From an uncultured Bryobacterales bacterium (GTDB lineage: Bacteria; Acidobacteriota; Terriglobia; Bryobacterales; UBA6623): 6,435 bases of DNA. Shown in pieces: positions 1 to 6,112 of this stretch; within the stretch, counting starts at the first letter, position 1, and every line of letters begins with the position of its first letter. Under the pieces are notes generated by a model that was given only the letters and a program-made list of their open reading frames with translations, did no database searches and was not told where the DNA came from. A program made the position numbers and the translations under genes. The stretch spans positions 1-6,435 of the forward strand of contig CAMPKL010000226.1 in the NCBI GenBank assembly GCA_946887065.1. Direction: 5' to 3'.

Positions 1-124
1 GGGGTTTGAGGATCGCGCGCAAGCGGCGCATTTCCTCGCGGTTCGTCACCAGGAGGAGACGTTTCTTCCCGGTGGGGACGGTATTGACTATCTCTGGAGA
101 CTGGCTATTCCGTTGAGCAATCAT
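1..124 (-). CDS. N-terminal fragment of an unassigned protein, possibly receiver-like
   Basis: An open frame starts with ATG at 124 and runs leftward off the window, giving 41 codons without a stop. A GGAGG Shine-Dalgarno (complement of 132-136) lies 7 nt before the ATG, which supports this start. The peptide begins MIAQRNSQSPEIV and continues with KKRLLLVTNREEMRRLRAIL. The hydrophobic strand RLLLV followed by a charged helix resembles the first beta-alpha unit of response-regulator receiver domains. The acidic pair normally found after that strand is T-N here, so if it is a receiver it would be a degenerate one. Too little is present to assign a function. It is divergent from the hydrolase at 256, with a 131-bp spacer. 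Confidence 0.55.
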   Translation of the reverse strand, partial: MIAQRNSQSPEIVNTVPTGKKRLLLVTNREEMRRLRAILKP

Positions 125-131
125 TTCGATG

Positions 132-136
132 CCTCC
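132..136 (-). promoter_or_regulatory. Shine-Dalgarno for the left-edge gene
   Basis: The complement of CCTCC reads GGAGG on the minus strand and sits 7 nt upstream of the ATG at 124. It fixes the start of the truncated left-edge gene. A short GC hairpin (CCGGC-GAA-GCCGG, 142-154) lies just upstream in the presumed leader; its role is unknown. Confidence 0.6.
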
Positions 137-241
137 CCGCGCCGGCGAAGCCGGTCACTTTCAGTTGGTGGATAGACCCGCGGAACGAGCCGTTACAGGC
201 ACGGCGGCAACATGGAGGCGCGAATCCCAGGGCATCGGCTG

Positions 242-247
242 TATACT
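242..247 (+). promoter_or_regulatory. Candidate -10 element (TATACT) of the hydrolase gene
   Basis: TATACT matches the sigma-70 -10 consensus at five of six bases and ends 8 nt before the ATG at 256. Transcription would then begin at about 254-256, giving a leaderless or nearly leaderless mRNA. This fits the absence of a recognisable Shine-Dalgarno before that ATG. No good -35 hexamer is seen 16-18 bp upstream, so this is only a candidate. Confidence 0.35.
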
Positions 248-255
248 GCCGAGTT

Positions 256-1368
256 ATGCGCACCCGAATTTTTATCCTAGCGGCCCTGATTGTTGCACCT
301 TTATTCGCCGGCGACCTGGCGACGGTTGACCATTACGTGACGGTCAAGTCGATGGTCCCGGCGATCGAAGGGCAGATGACACAGATCTATGTGCGGGAGG
401 TAGCCGCGCCGGGGACGGTGATGCGCGGGACGCCGCTGGACAAGCGCGTCGTGTTGTTCATACATGGCGCGGGCACACCTGCGGAGGTCGCCTTTGACCC
501 GCCGGCGGAGGGCTACAGTTGGATGAAACATCTGGCGGCGGCGGGTTTTGACGTGTTCTCGATGGACATGACCGGCTATGGGCGTTCGACGCGGCCGACG
601 CCGATGAATGATCCGTGCAACTTGTCGGAAAGCGATCGCGCTGGTCTGACTCCAGGTTCGACGCCGGCGCCTTGCACGCCGAGTTACGGGAGCCGGCTGA
701 CGACGATCGAGTCGGATTGGCACGATATCGACGCCGTGGTCGACTATCTGCGTTCGTTGCGCGGCGTCGATACGGTGAGTCTAGTCGGCTGGTCGTTGGG
801 CGGCCCGCGGGCGGGCGGCTATACGGCGCGGCATCCGGAGAAGGTCAACAACTTGGTGCTGCTGGCGCCTGCTTACCAGGGCGAGCGCGGCGCTAAGCCG
901 GCGCAGGTCCCGGCGGATGGGGCCGCGATGAGCAAGCAGTCGCGGGCGGATTTTGACTCAGGATGGAATCGCCAAGTCGGTTGCCCCGGCCAATACGAGC
1001 CGGCGGTGAGCGCTGCGGTTTGGTCGGCGATGTTGGAATCCGACCCGGTAGGCGCCACGTGGGGGACCGGCGTGCGGCGCGCGCCGTTGGTAACGTCTTG
1101 GGGCTTCGGCAACGATGTGGTCACGAAGATGAAAACGCCGGCGCTGTTATTCGCCGGCGTCCACGATGCGCAAGTGCCGATTGGGCGGGTCGAAGCGCTC
1201 TACAACGACCTGGGCTCGGAGCAGAAGGCCTTTGTGGATCTTGCCTGCTCTTCGCACAATGCGATGTGGGAGACGAACAGGCTGCTGATGTTCGACGCGT
1301 CGGTGGAATGGTTGACGTCCGGGACGCTGCAGGGCAAAACTTCCGGCGTCTTCAAACTCGGCTATTAG
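256..1368 (+). CDS. Exported alpha/beta-hydrolase fold enzyme
   Basis: This 370-residue protein has a signal peptide (residues 1 to about 19, MRTR then a hydrophobic core) and an alpha/beta-hydrolase fold, so it should act outside the cytoplasm. An HGAG segment (70-73) follows the first core strand and fits the oxyanion region. The nucleophile elbow G-W-S-L-G-G places the catalytic serine at 180. The acid is probably Asp304 (GVHDAQVP) and the base His334 (CSSHNAMWE), so the triad is complete. A long loop with Cys121 and Cys140 (about 112-148) and a cap-like stretch (about 205-290) separate the core elements. The substrate cannot be told from sequence; esterase, lipase or other hydrolase activity is possible. 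The start fits the signal peptide although no Shine-Dalgarno is evident. Its 3' end nearly abuts a convergent gene. Confidence 0.9.
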   Translation: MRTRIFILAALIVAPLFAGDLATVDHYVTVKSMVPAIEGQMTQIYVREVAAPGTVMRGTPLDKRVVLFIHGAGTPAEVAFDPPAEGYSWMKHLAAAGFDVFSMDMTGYGRSTRPTPMNDPCNLSESDRAGLTPGSTPAPCTPSYGSRLTTIESDWHDIDAVVDYLRSLRGVDTVSLVGWSLGGPRAGGYTARHPEKVNNLVLLAPAYQGERGAKPAQVPADGAAMSKQSRADFDSGWNRQVGCPGQYEPAVSAAVWSAMLESDPVGATWGTGVRRAPLVTSWGFGNDVVTKMKTPALLFAGVHDAQVPIGRVEALYNDLGSEQKAFVDLACSSHNAMWETNRLLMFDASVEWLTSGTLQGKTSGVFKLGY

Positions 1369-1371
1369 CCG

Positions 1372-1731
1372 CTACATTCTTTTGGCGGTAAGTTTTCTCT
1401 GGCCGTCGCCGTCGGCGGTGCGGGTGAACTCAATGGCATCGGCGCCGACTTCGCCCTTGTAGTGGAAGGTGGCGGGGTTGCCGCCAAAGTCGAAAGTGAC
1501 GTCAAAAGAAATGGAGTCGCCTGCGACTTTGCCGTTCGCGATGGGAACGTCGCCGGTGAAGTCGTTGCCGGCCGTTCCGGTCAAAACGGCCCCTTCCGCC
1601 TTGAGGTCGAAGGTCAGGGTGAAATCGCCTTGCGGTCCTTGGATCGTGGCCGACCATTTGCCGGTTGCGTCGGCTGCGAGGGCGGGAATCGCTAAGGCAA
1701 ACAGAGCCAAAGTGAGAATGCGTCTTTTCAT
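1372..1731 (-). CDS. Small secreted beta-rich protein of unknown function
   Basis: The 119-residue product starts with a clear signal peptide (MKRR, then a hydrophobic core, with an A-L-A site at 17-19). The mature part is about 100 residues of alternating polar and hydrophobic strands: GKWSATI at 24-30, FTLTFDLK at 37-44, LTGTAG at 50-55, SISFDVTF at 73-80 and ATFHYKGEV at 87-95, ending in LTAKRM. The repeated extract, threshold and turn pattern suggests a small beta barrel or sandwich. I recall similar small secreted proteins as common in Acidobacteriota, but no biochemical role is known to me. A good Shine-Dalgarno sets the start. Two plus-strand open frames over the same region lack such support. 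It is divergent from the methyltransferase and convergent with the hydrolase. Confidence 0.85.
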   Translation of the reverse strand: MKRRILTLALFALAIPALAADATGKWSATIQGPQGDFTLTFDLKAEGAVLTGTAGNDFTGDVPIANGKVAGDSISFDVTFDFGGNPATFHYKGEVGADAIEFTRTADGDGQRKLTAKRM

Positions 1732-1736
1732 AGGGG

Positions 1737-1741
1737 CCTCC
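1737..1741 (-). promoter_or_regulatory. Shine-Dalgarno of the small secreted protein
   Basis: The minus strand reads GGAGG here, 5 nt before the ATG at 1731. It is among the clearest ribosome binding sites in the window and supports the minus-strand reading of this locus. Confidence 0.75.
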
Positions 1742-1755
1742 AGGCCAGTCGGCGG

Positions 1756-1761
1756 ATGATA
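1756..1761 (-). promoter_or_regulatory. Weak candidate -10 element (TATCAT) for the small secreted protein
   Basis: The minus strand reads TATCAT, which keeps the T-A and final T of the -10 consensus, 24 nt upstream of the start codon. No convincing -35 hexamer is found at the normal spacing. It is the best candidate in the 99-bp divergent spacer for leftward transcription. Confidence 0.2.
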
Positions 1762-1812
1762 GCACCAGCGTAATAGCCGGCAGCGATCACGCCCGGAGAT
1801 TTAACAAACTCC

Positions 1813-1818
1813 TAAACT
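1813..1818 (+). promoter_or_regulatory. Candidate -10 element (TAAACT) for the methyltransferase
   Basis: TAAACT resembles the -10 consensus and ends 12 nt before the TTG start at 1831, which would leave a leader of only about 5 nt. The TAA at its start is also the in-frame stop that limits how far upstream the methyltransferase can begin. No -35 element is recognised. Confidence 0.25.
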
Positions 1819-1830
1819 ACTAGAGACGCA

Positions 1831-2628
1831 TTGCCTATCACACCTCATACACAAGCCGTTCGAGACGCCTATGACGAACTGGCCGAAACCTATGACGCTG
1901 ATTTCACGGAATCGGTAATCGGCCGCCTGCAGCGAGACGCGCTTTGGCGACGTTTCGGAGGGTTATTCGAACGCGGCCAAACACTGCTCGATCTCGGCTG
2001 CGGCACGGGCGAGGACGCGCTGTATTTCGCTGCGCGAGGGATCTCGGTTCATGGAGTCGATGTGTCGCCTGCAATGATTGAAATCGCCGGGCGGCGAACC
2101 GAGAAGGAAGGGCGGATCTCGGTGGAGACTCTGTCGATGGAGAAATTGGCGAGCGTCGCGGGCGGCCCTTACGACGGAGCGTTCTCCAGCTTCGGCCCCA
2201 TCAATTGCGTGCGTGATCTGCGGTCGCTGGCACGCGACTTGGGAGAACTGATACGGCCCGGCGGAACGGCAGCGTTGTGTTTGATGAAGAGCCTTTGTTT
2301 ATGGGAGACCCTGCTCTATCCGCTCACCGCCGCGCTGCACCGCAAGGAAGCCGCAACCCAGGCCTGGTGCGACAGACCCGCGGAGGACGGTAATTTTCGA
2401 GTGTTCTATCCCTCAGTGAGGGAACTTCGGCGGGCTTTCGCGCCCTGGTTTGAATATGTTGCCGCACCGGGAGTCGGACTGTTTATGCCGCCCTCTTATC
2501 TGGAGCCTTGCGCGGCGCGGCATCCGCTGATTACGGCGGCGCTTGCAAGCGCGGACCGTGCCGCGGCGCACTGGCCTGGGCTGCGGACGCTTGCCGAAAA
2601 TCGGCTGGTCATCCTGCAACGACGGTAA
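1831..2628 (+). CDS. Class I SAM-dependent methyltransferase
   Basis: This 265-residue cytoplasmic protein has a Rossmann-like methyltransferase core. Motif I is LLDLGCGTGEDAL, with the glycine-rich loop at about 54-60. Asp77, at the end of the next strand (HGVDVSPAMIEIA), should bind the ribose of S-adenosylmethionine. YDGAFSSFGPINCV (114-127) and I-R-P-G-G (141-145) correspond to the later core motifs. The N-terminus, AYDELAETYDADF, is typical of small-molecule methyltransferases of this class. The substrate is not evident; residues from about 155 onward probably form the acceptor region. The start is TTG: an in-frame stop at 1813-1815 and no in-frame ATG before the core leave little choice. 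No Shine-Dalgarno is visible. The gene ends 25 bp before the first deiminase-like gene, so cotranscription is plausible. Confidence 0.9.
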   Translation: MPITPHTQAVRDAYDELAETYDADFTESVIGRLQRDALWRRFGGLFERGQTLLDLGCGTGEDALYFAARGISVHGVDVSPAMIEIAGRRTEKEGRISVETLSMEKLASVAGGPYDGAFSSFGPINCVRDLRSLARDLGELIRPGGTAALCLMKSLCLWETLLYPLTAALHRKEAATQAWCDRPAEDGNFRVFYPSVRELRRAFAPWFEYVAAPGVGLFMPPSYLEPCAARHPLITAALASADRAAAHWPGLRTLAENRLVILQRR

Positions 2629-2653
2629 AACGAACTTGTAGACGTAACGTGAG

Positions 2654-4342
2654 ATGGTTTTCAGCGACTTAACAGGGTTGGTTCATCGCTTCAGTCTGGC
2701 CAGAACGGCGTGGTTGATCTTATGCTTCGCGGCGGCAGCGTGGGCACAGGTCGAGATCGTGCCCTTGGACGATCAATCGATTTATCCCGACTCGATAGCG
2801 CCGGATGCCTTGGCGTTTGTCTGCGCGGAAGATAGGTCCGCGCTGGGCTCGTACTTCTCAGAGCGCGAAGTTCCGTTTGAAGACGCTCTTGTTCGCCCCT
2901 GGCAGGGCCGCCGGGACTGCCATATCTACTACGAGCCGACAATCCAGGGATTTCGCGTCTCCCGGGATAACGCAGCGATCCGGGGTCTCTATGCCGCGGT
3001 GCATCCAATGCACTTTTTGGCGCATAGCGATATGCCTGGCTACAACCTGGATATCGCCAAGACGATTCTCGGCAGATTACCGCGTCCGATTACGGTTCGC
3101 ATCAGCGTGGCTGGGGACTTCGATAAGGAGTTCTGGGCTCCGGCGGCAGAGAGCCATTTCGGCGGGATGCCCCATGATTTCACGTTTGTCGAAAGCGGCT
3201 CGTTGGAGATGCATCCGTGGGCGCAGGACCACATCAAGGGCGGGCAGGCCGGCGGCGAGCCGCGGGAGATGATCCCTAGGCGCTTGTACGAAGGCCGAGA
3301 AGAAGATGGGGAGTTGACGGCCGGACTTCTCGACAAGTTAGAGCAAGACGGCTTCGTGCGTTCCAAACTCTCGTGGGAGGGCGGCGGTCTGCAGTTCGTC
3401 GCGACCCCTCGGGACAAATCGAAAACCATCATGTCCGTCGGCCTGCTGCGTTACTGGGGCAAGGACCTTACGGACGCCGAGTACAACTACGTGCTGCGGA
3501 CTGAATTCGGCGCCGACCTGGTTCTGAACCTGAATCCGACGGCTCTGCATTCGGACTACGTCGTTGCATTTTTGCCGGAGAGCGACACGGCGCTGGTCTC
3601 GCAGATTATTCGCACGAGCGCGGAGGTAGCGCGGCCGGCGGCATTCGCACTACTCGATTCGTTCGGCGAAGAAAAGCCTCCTCAGGTGCGCAGATTGGCG
3701 TCTCTGCTGGCGGAATGGTCGGGGAGTTTGGCGGACCGTCCGCTCAGCATCCAACGGGCGATTCAGGGCGCCCGCCAAGAGATCCATAAGGCGAAGCCGG
3801 AACAGGACGCGGAACTCGATGGCATGATCGAACGCTACGTCGCCGAGCACTGTCCGGGCAATCCAGCCGTCTGCTTCGGCGCTGCGAATGAGATGTTGCG
3901 AAAGGATCCGGAGTTGGCGCGGCGGAGCAGCTCCTACGCGCTGGGTTTGACCGCTGAATCGCTGCTGCGCGAAATGCTGATCGGGATTGTTGAGGACCAA
4001 CTGGATACCAGCGTGCTGCCCGAACAACCGTTGTTGGAGGAGGCCGTTGGGCAACTTACCGAGTGGGGATTCCGGGTGGTTCGCGTGCCCCATTTGAGCA
4101 GCGGGGGCGTGCTGCGAGTGAGCTACGTCAACTCGTTGCCCGTCGGCCGGCGGCTATTCATGCCGACGCTCGGCCTGGGGAGATTCGAAGAAAGGATGTT
4201 TACGAGGCTCACCAGCGAACTTGCCGGTCAGTACGAGATCATCCCCGTGGATGCCCGCAGGGTTCTCATGCTGAACGGAGGCCTGCATTGCGTGTTCGGC
4301 ATCTTGCGGGACGTGGAGCCAGCCAGTAGGCCGGTGCGTTGA
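2654..4342 (+). CDS. Exported pentein-superfamily (arginine/agmatine deiminase-like) protein, copy 1
   Basis: The 562-residue product has a signal peptide (hydrophobic 19-31, A-W-A site at 29-31) preceded by an unusually long N-region. TTG at 2678 is an alternative start that would shorten it; neither start has a strong Shine-Dalgarno. Catalytic motifs of guanidino-modifying enzymes appear in the right order: W189-A-Q-D192-H, W241-E242-G-G-G, H299-S-D301-Y, and N-G-G-L-H-C546. These would supply the Asp/Glu that hold the guanidinium, the His-Asp pair and the nucleophilic Cys. Residues about 33-140 form an N-terminal extension containing HIYYEP. About 315-465 is a mainly helical segment with Cys400 and Cys407. 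At 562 residues it is much longer than agmatine deiminases (about 350). I infer deiminase-type chemistry outside the cytoplasm, with unknown substrate. A non-deiminating pentein activity such as amidino transfer is not excluded. Confidence 0.75.
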   Translation: MVFSDLTGLVHRFSLARTAWLILCFAAAAWAQVEIVPLDDQSIYPDSIAPDALAFVCAEDRSALGSYFSEREVPFEDALVRPWQGRRDCHIYYEPTIQGFRVSRDNAAIRGLYAAVHPMHFLAHSDMPGYNLDIAKTILGRLPRPITVRISVAGDFDKEFWAPAAESHFGGMPHDFTFVESGSLEMHPWAQDHIKGGQAGGEPREMIPRRLYEGREEDGELTAGLLDKLEQDGFVRSKLSWEGGGLQFVATPRDKSKTIMSVGLLRYWGKDLTDAEYNYVLRTEFGADLVLNLNPTALHSDYVVAFLPESDTALVSQIIRTSAEVARPAAFALLDSFGEEKPPQVRRLASLLAEWSGSLADRPLSIQRAIQGARQEIHKAKPEQDAELDGMIERYVAEHCPGNPAVCFGAANEMLRKDPELARRSSSYALGLTAESLLREMLIGIVEDQLDTSVLPEQPLLEEAVGQLTEWGFRVVRVPHLSSGGVLRVSYVNSLPVGRRLFMPTLGLGRFEERMFTRLTSELAGQYEIIPVDARRVLMLNGGLHCVFGILRDVEPASRPVR

Positions 4343-4365
4343 TTCTTACATTTGGAACTTAAGGG

Positions 4366-4404
4366 CCTTGTAACCATACGCTTGTTTTATCGACCCTAAC
4401 AAGG
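4366..4404. repeat. Imperfect inverted repeat between the two deiminase-like genes
   Basis: CCTTGT (4366-4371) is matched by ACAAGG (4399-4404) across a 27-bp loop. A smaller CCCT-AACA-AGGG hairpin (4394-4405) overlaps the right arm. There is no following T-run, so neither looks like an intrinsic terminator. They could be mutually exclusive leader structures or chance matches in the 89-bp spacer. Confidence 0.2.
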
Positions 4405-4428
4405 GAGAAGGGGCGCGGGTCGTTCCGT

Positions 4429-4434
4429 GGGGTG
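4429..4434 (+). promoter_or_regulatory. Shine-Dalgarno-like GGGGTG deciding the start of copy 2
   Basis: GGGGTG pairs with the anti-Shine-Dalgarno if one G-U wobble is allowed, and lies 6 nt before the ATG at 4441. It overlaps the alternative GTG at 4432, which itself has only a purine-rich tract 18 nt or more upstream. This favours ATG 4441 as the true start, shortening the protein by three residues. Confidence 0.45.
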
Positions 4435-4440
4435 CAGTGC

Positions 4441-6099
4441 ATGGCGTTGTGCGGGTTTGTTGCTAGGGCGCTGGCGGCGGCGCTGATTCTCGCCGGGGCG
4501 CTGGACGGCCAGGCGCCTGCGGCTGTCCAAGTTGTTCCACTCACGGACCAGGCCATTTTCCCCGAGGCCATCGAGGACGATGCGCTGGCGTTCGCCTGCG
4601 CGGAAGATCCAGCGGCGCTTGCCGGGTTCTTCGCGGAAAAGCGTCTGCCCTTTGAGCCCGCCTTGGTCCGCGCCTGGGAAGGCCGCAAGGCCTGTCACAT
4701 TTACTACGAGCCGACCCTCAAAGGCTTTCGCGCGTCGCGCGACAACGCACCGATTCAGGGCCTCTACGTGGCCATACAGCCGACGAATTTTTTCGCCCGC
4801 AGCGCAATACCCGGCTACAACTTGGAGATCGCCAAGACAGTCCTTGGGCGGCTGCCGCGGGGAGCGCAGGTACGCGTGGGCGTCGCGGGGCACTTCGATG
4901 AAGAGTTCTGGGGACCCGCCGTGGAGAGCCACTTCGGCGGTCTGCCTCATGAGTTTTCGTTCTTCGCGACCGACTCGGAAACCATGCAGCCGTGGGCGCA
5001 AGACCACATGAAGGCAGGCCAACTCAACGGTCAGCCGCGCACCCTGAGCCCGCGCCGGCTTTTCGAAGGCGACGCGGAACAAGGTGAGCAGACCAGGGGC
5101 CTGCTGACACGCTTGGGGCAAAACGGCTTTGTTCGATCCAAGTTGTCGTGGGAGGGCGGCGGAATCCAATTTGCCGCCAACCCGAAGAATCCGAGTCAAA
5201 CGATTATGGCCGTGGGCCTGCGGCGTTACTGGGGACCGGCGCTGACCGAGGCGGAATACGTCTACGTTCTGCGGGTCGAATTCGGCGCCGACCTCGTCCT
5301 CAACTTGAATCCAACAGGCGCCCATGCGGACTACGTGACGGCTTTCTTCCCTCAGGACCAAACGGTGCTGGTGTCGACGATTGTTCAAAACAACGCCGAC
5401 CTGGCGCGCGCCGCGGCTTTCGAGCTATTGGATTCGTTCGGAGATCAAAAGCCCCCGGAACTTCGCCGGCTGGCATCCCTATTGGCCGAGTGGGCGGGAT
5501 CGTTGACAGGCAGGCCGCTGCCGTTAGTGAACGCGATCTCAGCCGCACAGGCGGTGTTGGATCGGCCGCTTCCCGAGAACGATCCCAAACTCGACGTGCT
5601 CGTGAGGTCGTACGTAGTTCGGAACTGCCCCGGTAATCCCGGGGCCTGCTTTGCGGCCGCCAACGAAATGCTGCGCAAGGATCCGGAATTGCTTCGTCGC
5701 GCGTCAACACACGTGGTGGGTTTGGAGGCGCGGGCGGAGCTTCGCCAAGTTTTACTTGGGGTCATCTCCGATCAACTCTCGCCCGCAATCCCCAAGGAGC
5801 AAGCCACCTTGGATCAGGCCGCCAAACAGCTCGAAGCATGGGGCTTCCGCACCGTGCGCGTGCCCCATCTAACGAGCGGAGGCGAATTGCGCATCAGCTA
5901 CGTCAACGGCCTGCTGTTCGACCGTCGATTCTTCATGCCGTCGCTGGGGCTGGGACGGTTTGAAGAGCGCCTCGCGGCGGCGCTGCGCGACGATCTTCAG
6001 GGCCGCTACGAGATCATTCCCGTCGACGCGCAGCGGGTGCTGGCGATGAACGGCGGGCTGCACTGCGTCTTCGGAATCACGCGCGAAATTGAAAAGTAG
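4441..6099 (+). CDS. Exported pentein-superfamily (arginine/agmatine deiminase-like) protein, copy 2
   Basis: This is a paralogue of the gene at 2654: about 62% identical by hand count (324 of 523 positions) with no gap from about residue 30 to the end. It keeps every presumed catalytic residue. Counting from ATG 4441 these are D188 (WAQDH), E238 (WEGGG), H295 and D297 (HADY), and C542 (NGGLHC). GTG at 4432 is an alternative start that adds three residues. The signal peptide (LAAALILAGA) differs completely from copy 1, but both predict export. The four other shared cysteines (53, 85, 396, 403) are also retained. Divergence is highest in the signal peptide, in the segment just after HADY, and in the helical insert around 363-390. 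Both copies therefore seem selected for function, perhaps with different substrates. The exact reaction is not known. Confidence 0.75.
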   Translation: MALCGFVARALAAALILAGALDGQAPAAVQVVPLTDQAIFPEAIEDDALAFACAEDPAALAGFFAEKRLPFEPALVRAWEGRKACHIYYEPTLKGFRASRDNAPIQGLYVAIQPTNFFARSAIPGYNLEIAKTVLGRLPRGAQVRVGVAGHFDEEFWGPAVESHFGGLPHEFSFFATDSETMQPWAQDHMKAGQLNGQPRTLSPRRLFEGDAEQGEQTRGLLTRLGQNGFVRSKLSWEGGGIQFAANPKNPSQTIMAVGLRRYWGPALTEAEYVYVLRVEFGADLVLNLNPTGAHADYVTAFFPQDQTVLVSTIVQNNADLARAAAFELLDSFGDQKPPELRRLASLLAEWAGSLTGRPLPLVNAISAAQAVLDRPLPENDPKLDVLVRSYVVRNCPGNPGACFAAANEMLRKDPELLRRASTHVVGLEARAELRQVLLGVISDQLSPAIPKEQATLDQAAKQLEAWGFRTVRVPHLTSGGELRISYVNGLLFDRRFFMPSLGLGRFEERLAAALRDDLQGRYEIIPVDAQRVLAMNGGLHCVFGITREIEK

Positions 6100-6112
6100 C
6101 TTCACTTGGTCA

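Noticed and set aside
142..154. CCGGC-GAA-GCCGG hairpin as a terminator
   Set aside because: The stem is only 5 bp, there is no T-run on either side, and it lies in the leader of the left-edge gene rather than after a gene.
129..329. A 66-codon plus-strand open frame before the hydrolase
   Set aside because: It overlaps the hydrolase start in another frame, has no Shine-Dalgarno and its product is compositionally like non-coding high-GC DNA.
1469..1759. Plus-strand open frames over the small secreted protein
   Set aside because: The minus-strand reading has a signal peptide, regular beta-strand pattern and a GGAGG site at proper spacing; the plus frames have none of these.
2714..2728. Lipoprotein signal at Cys24 of deiminase-like copy 1
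   Set aside because: The residues before the cysteine are L-I-L, not a lipobox with small residues at -1, and the cysteine is inside the hydrophobic core, upstream of a good A-W-A cleavage site.
4396..5388. A 330-codon open frame on the minus strand opposite deiminase-like copy 2
   Set aside because: It lies wholly antisense to a gene with clear motifs and a gap-free paralogue. Its protein is rich in Arg, Gly and His with no recognisable domain, as expected for a shadow frame in high-GC DNA.
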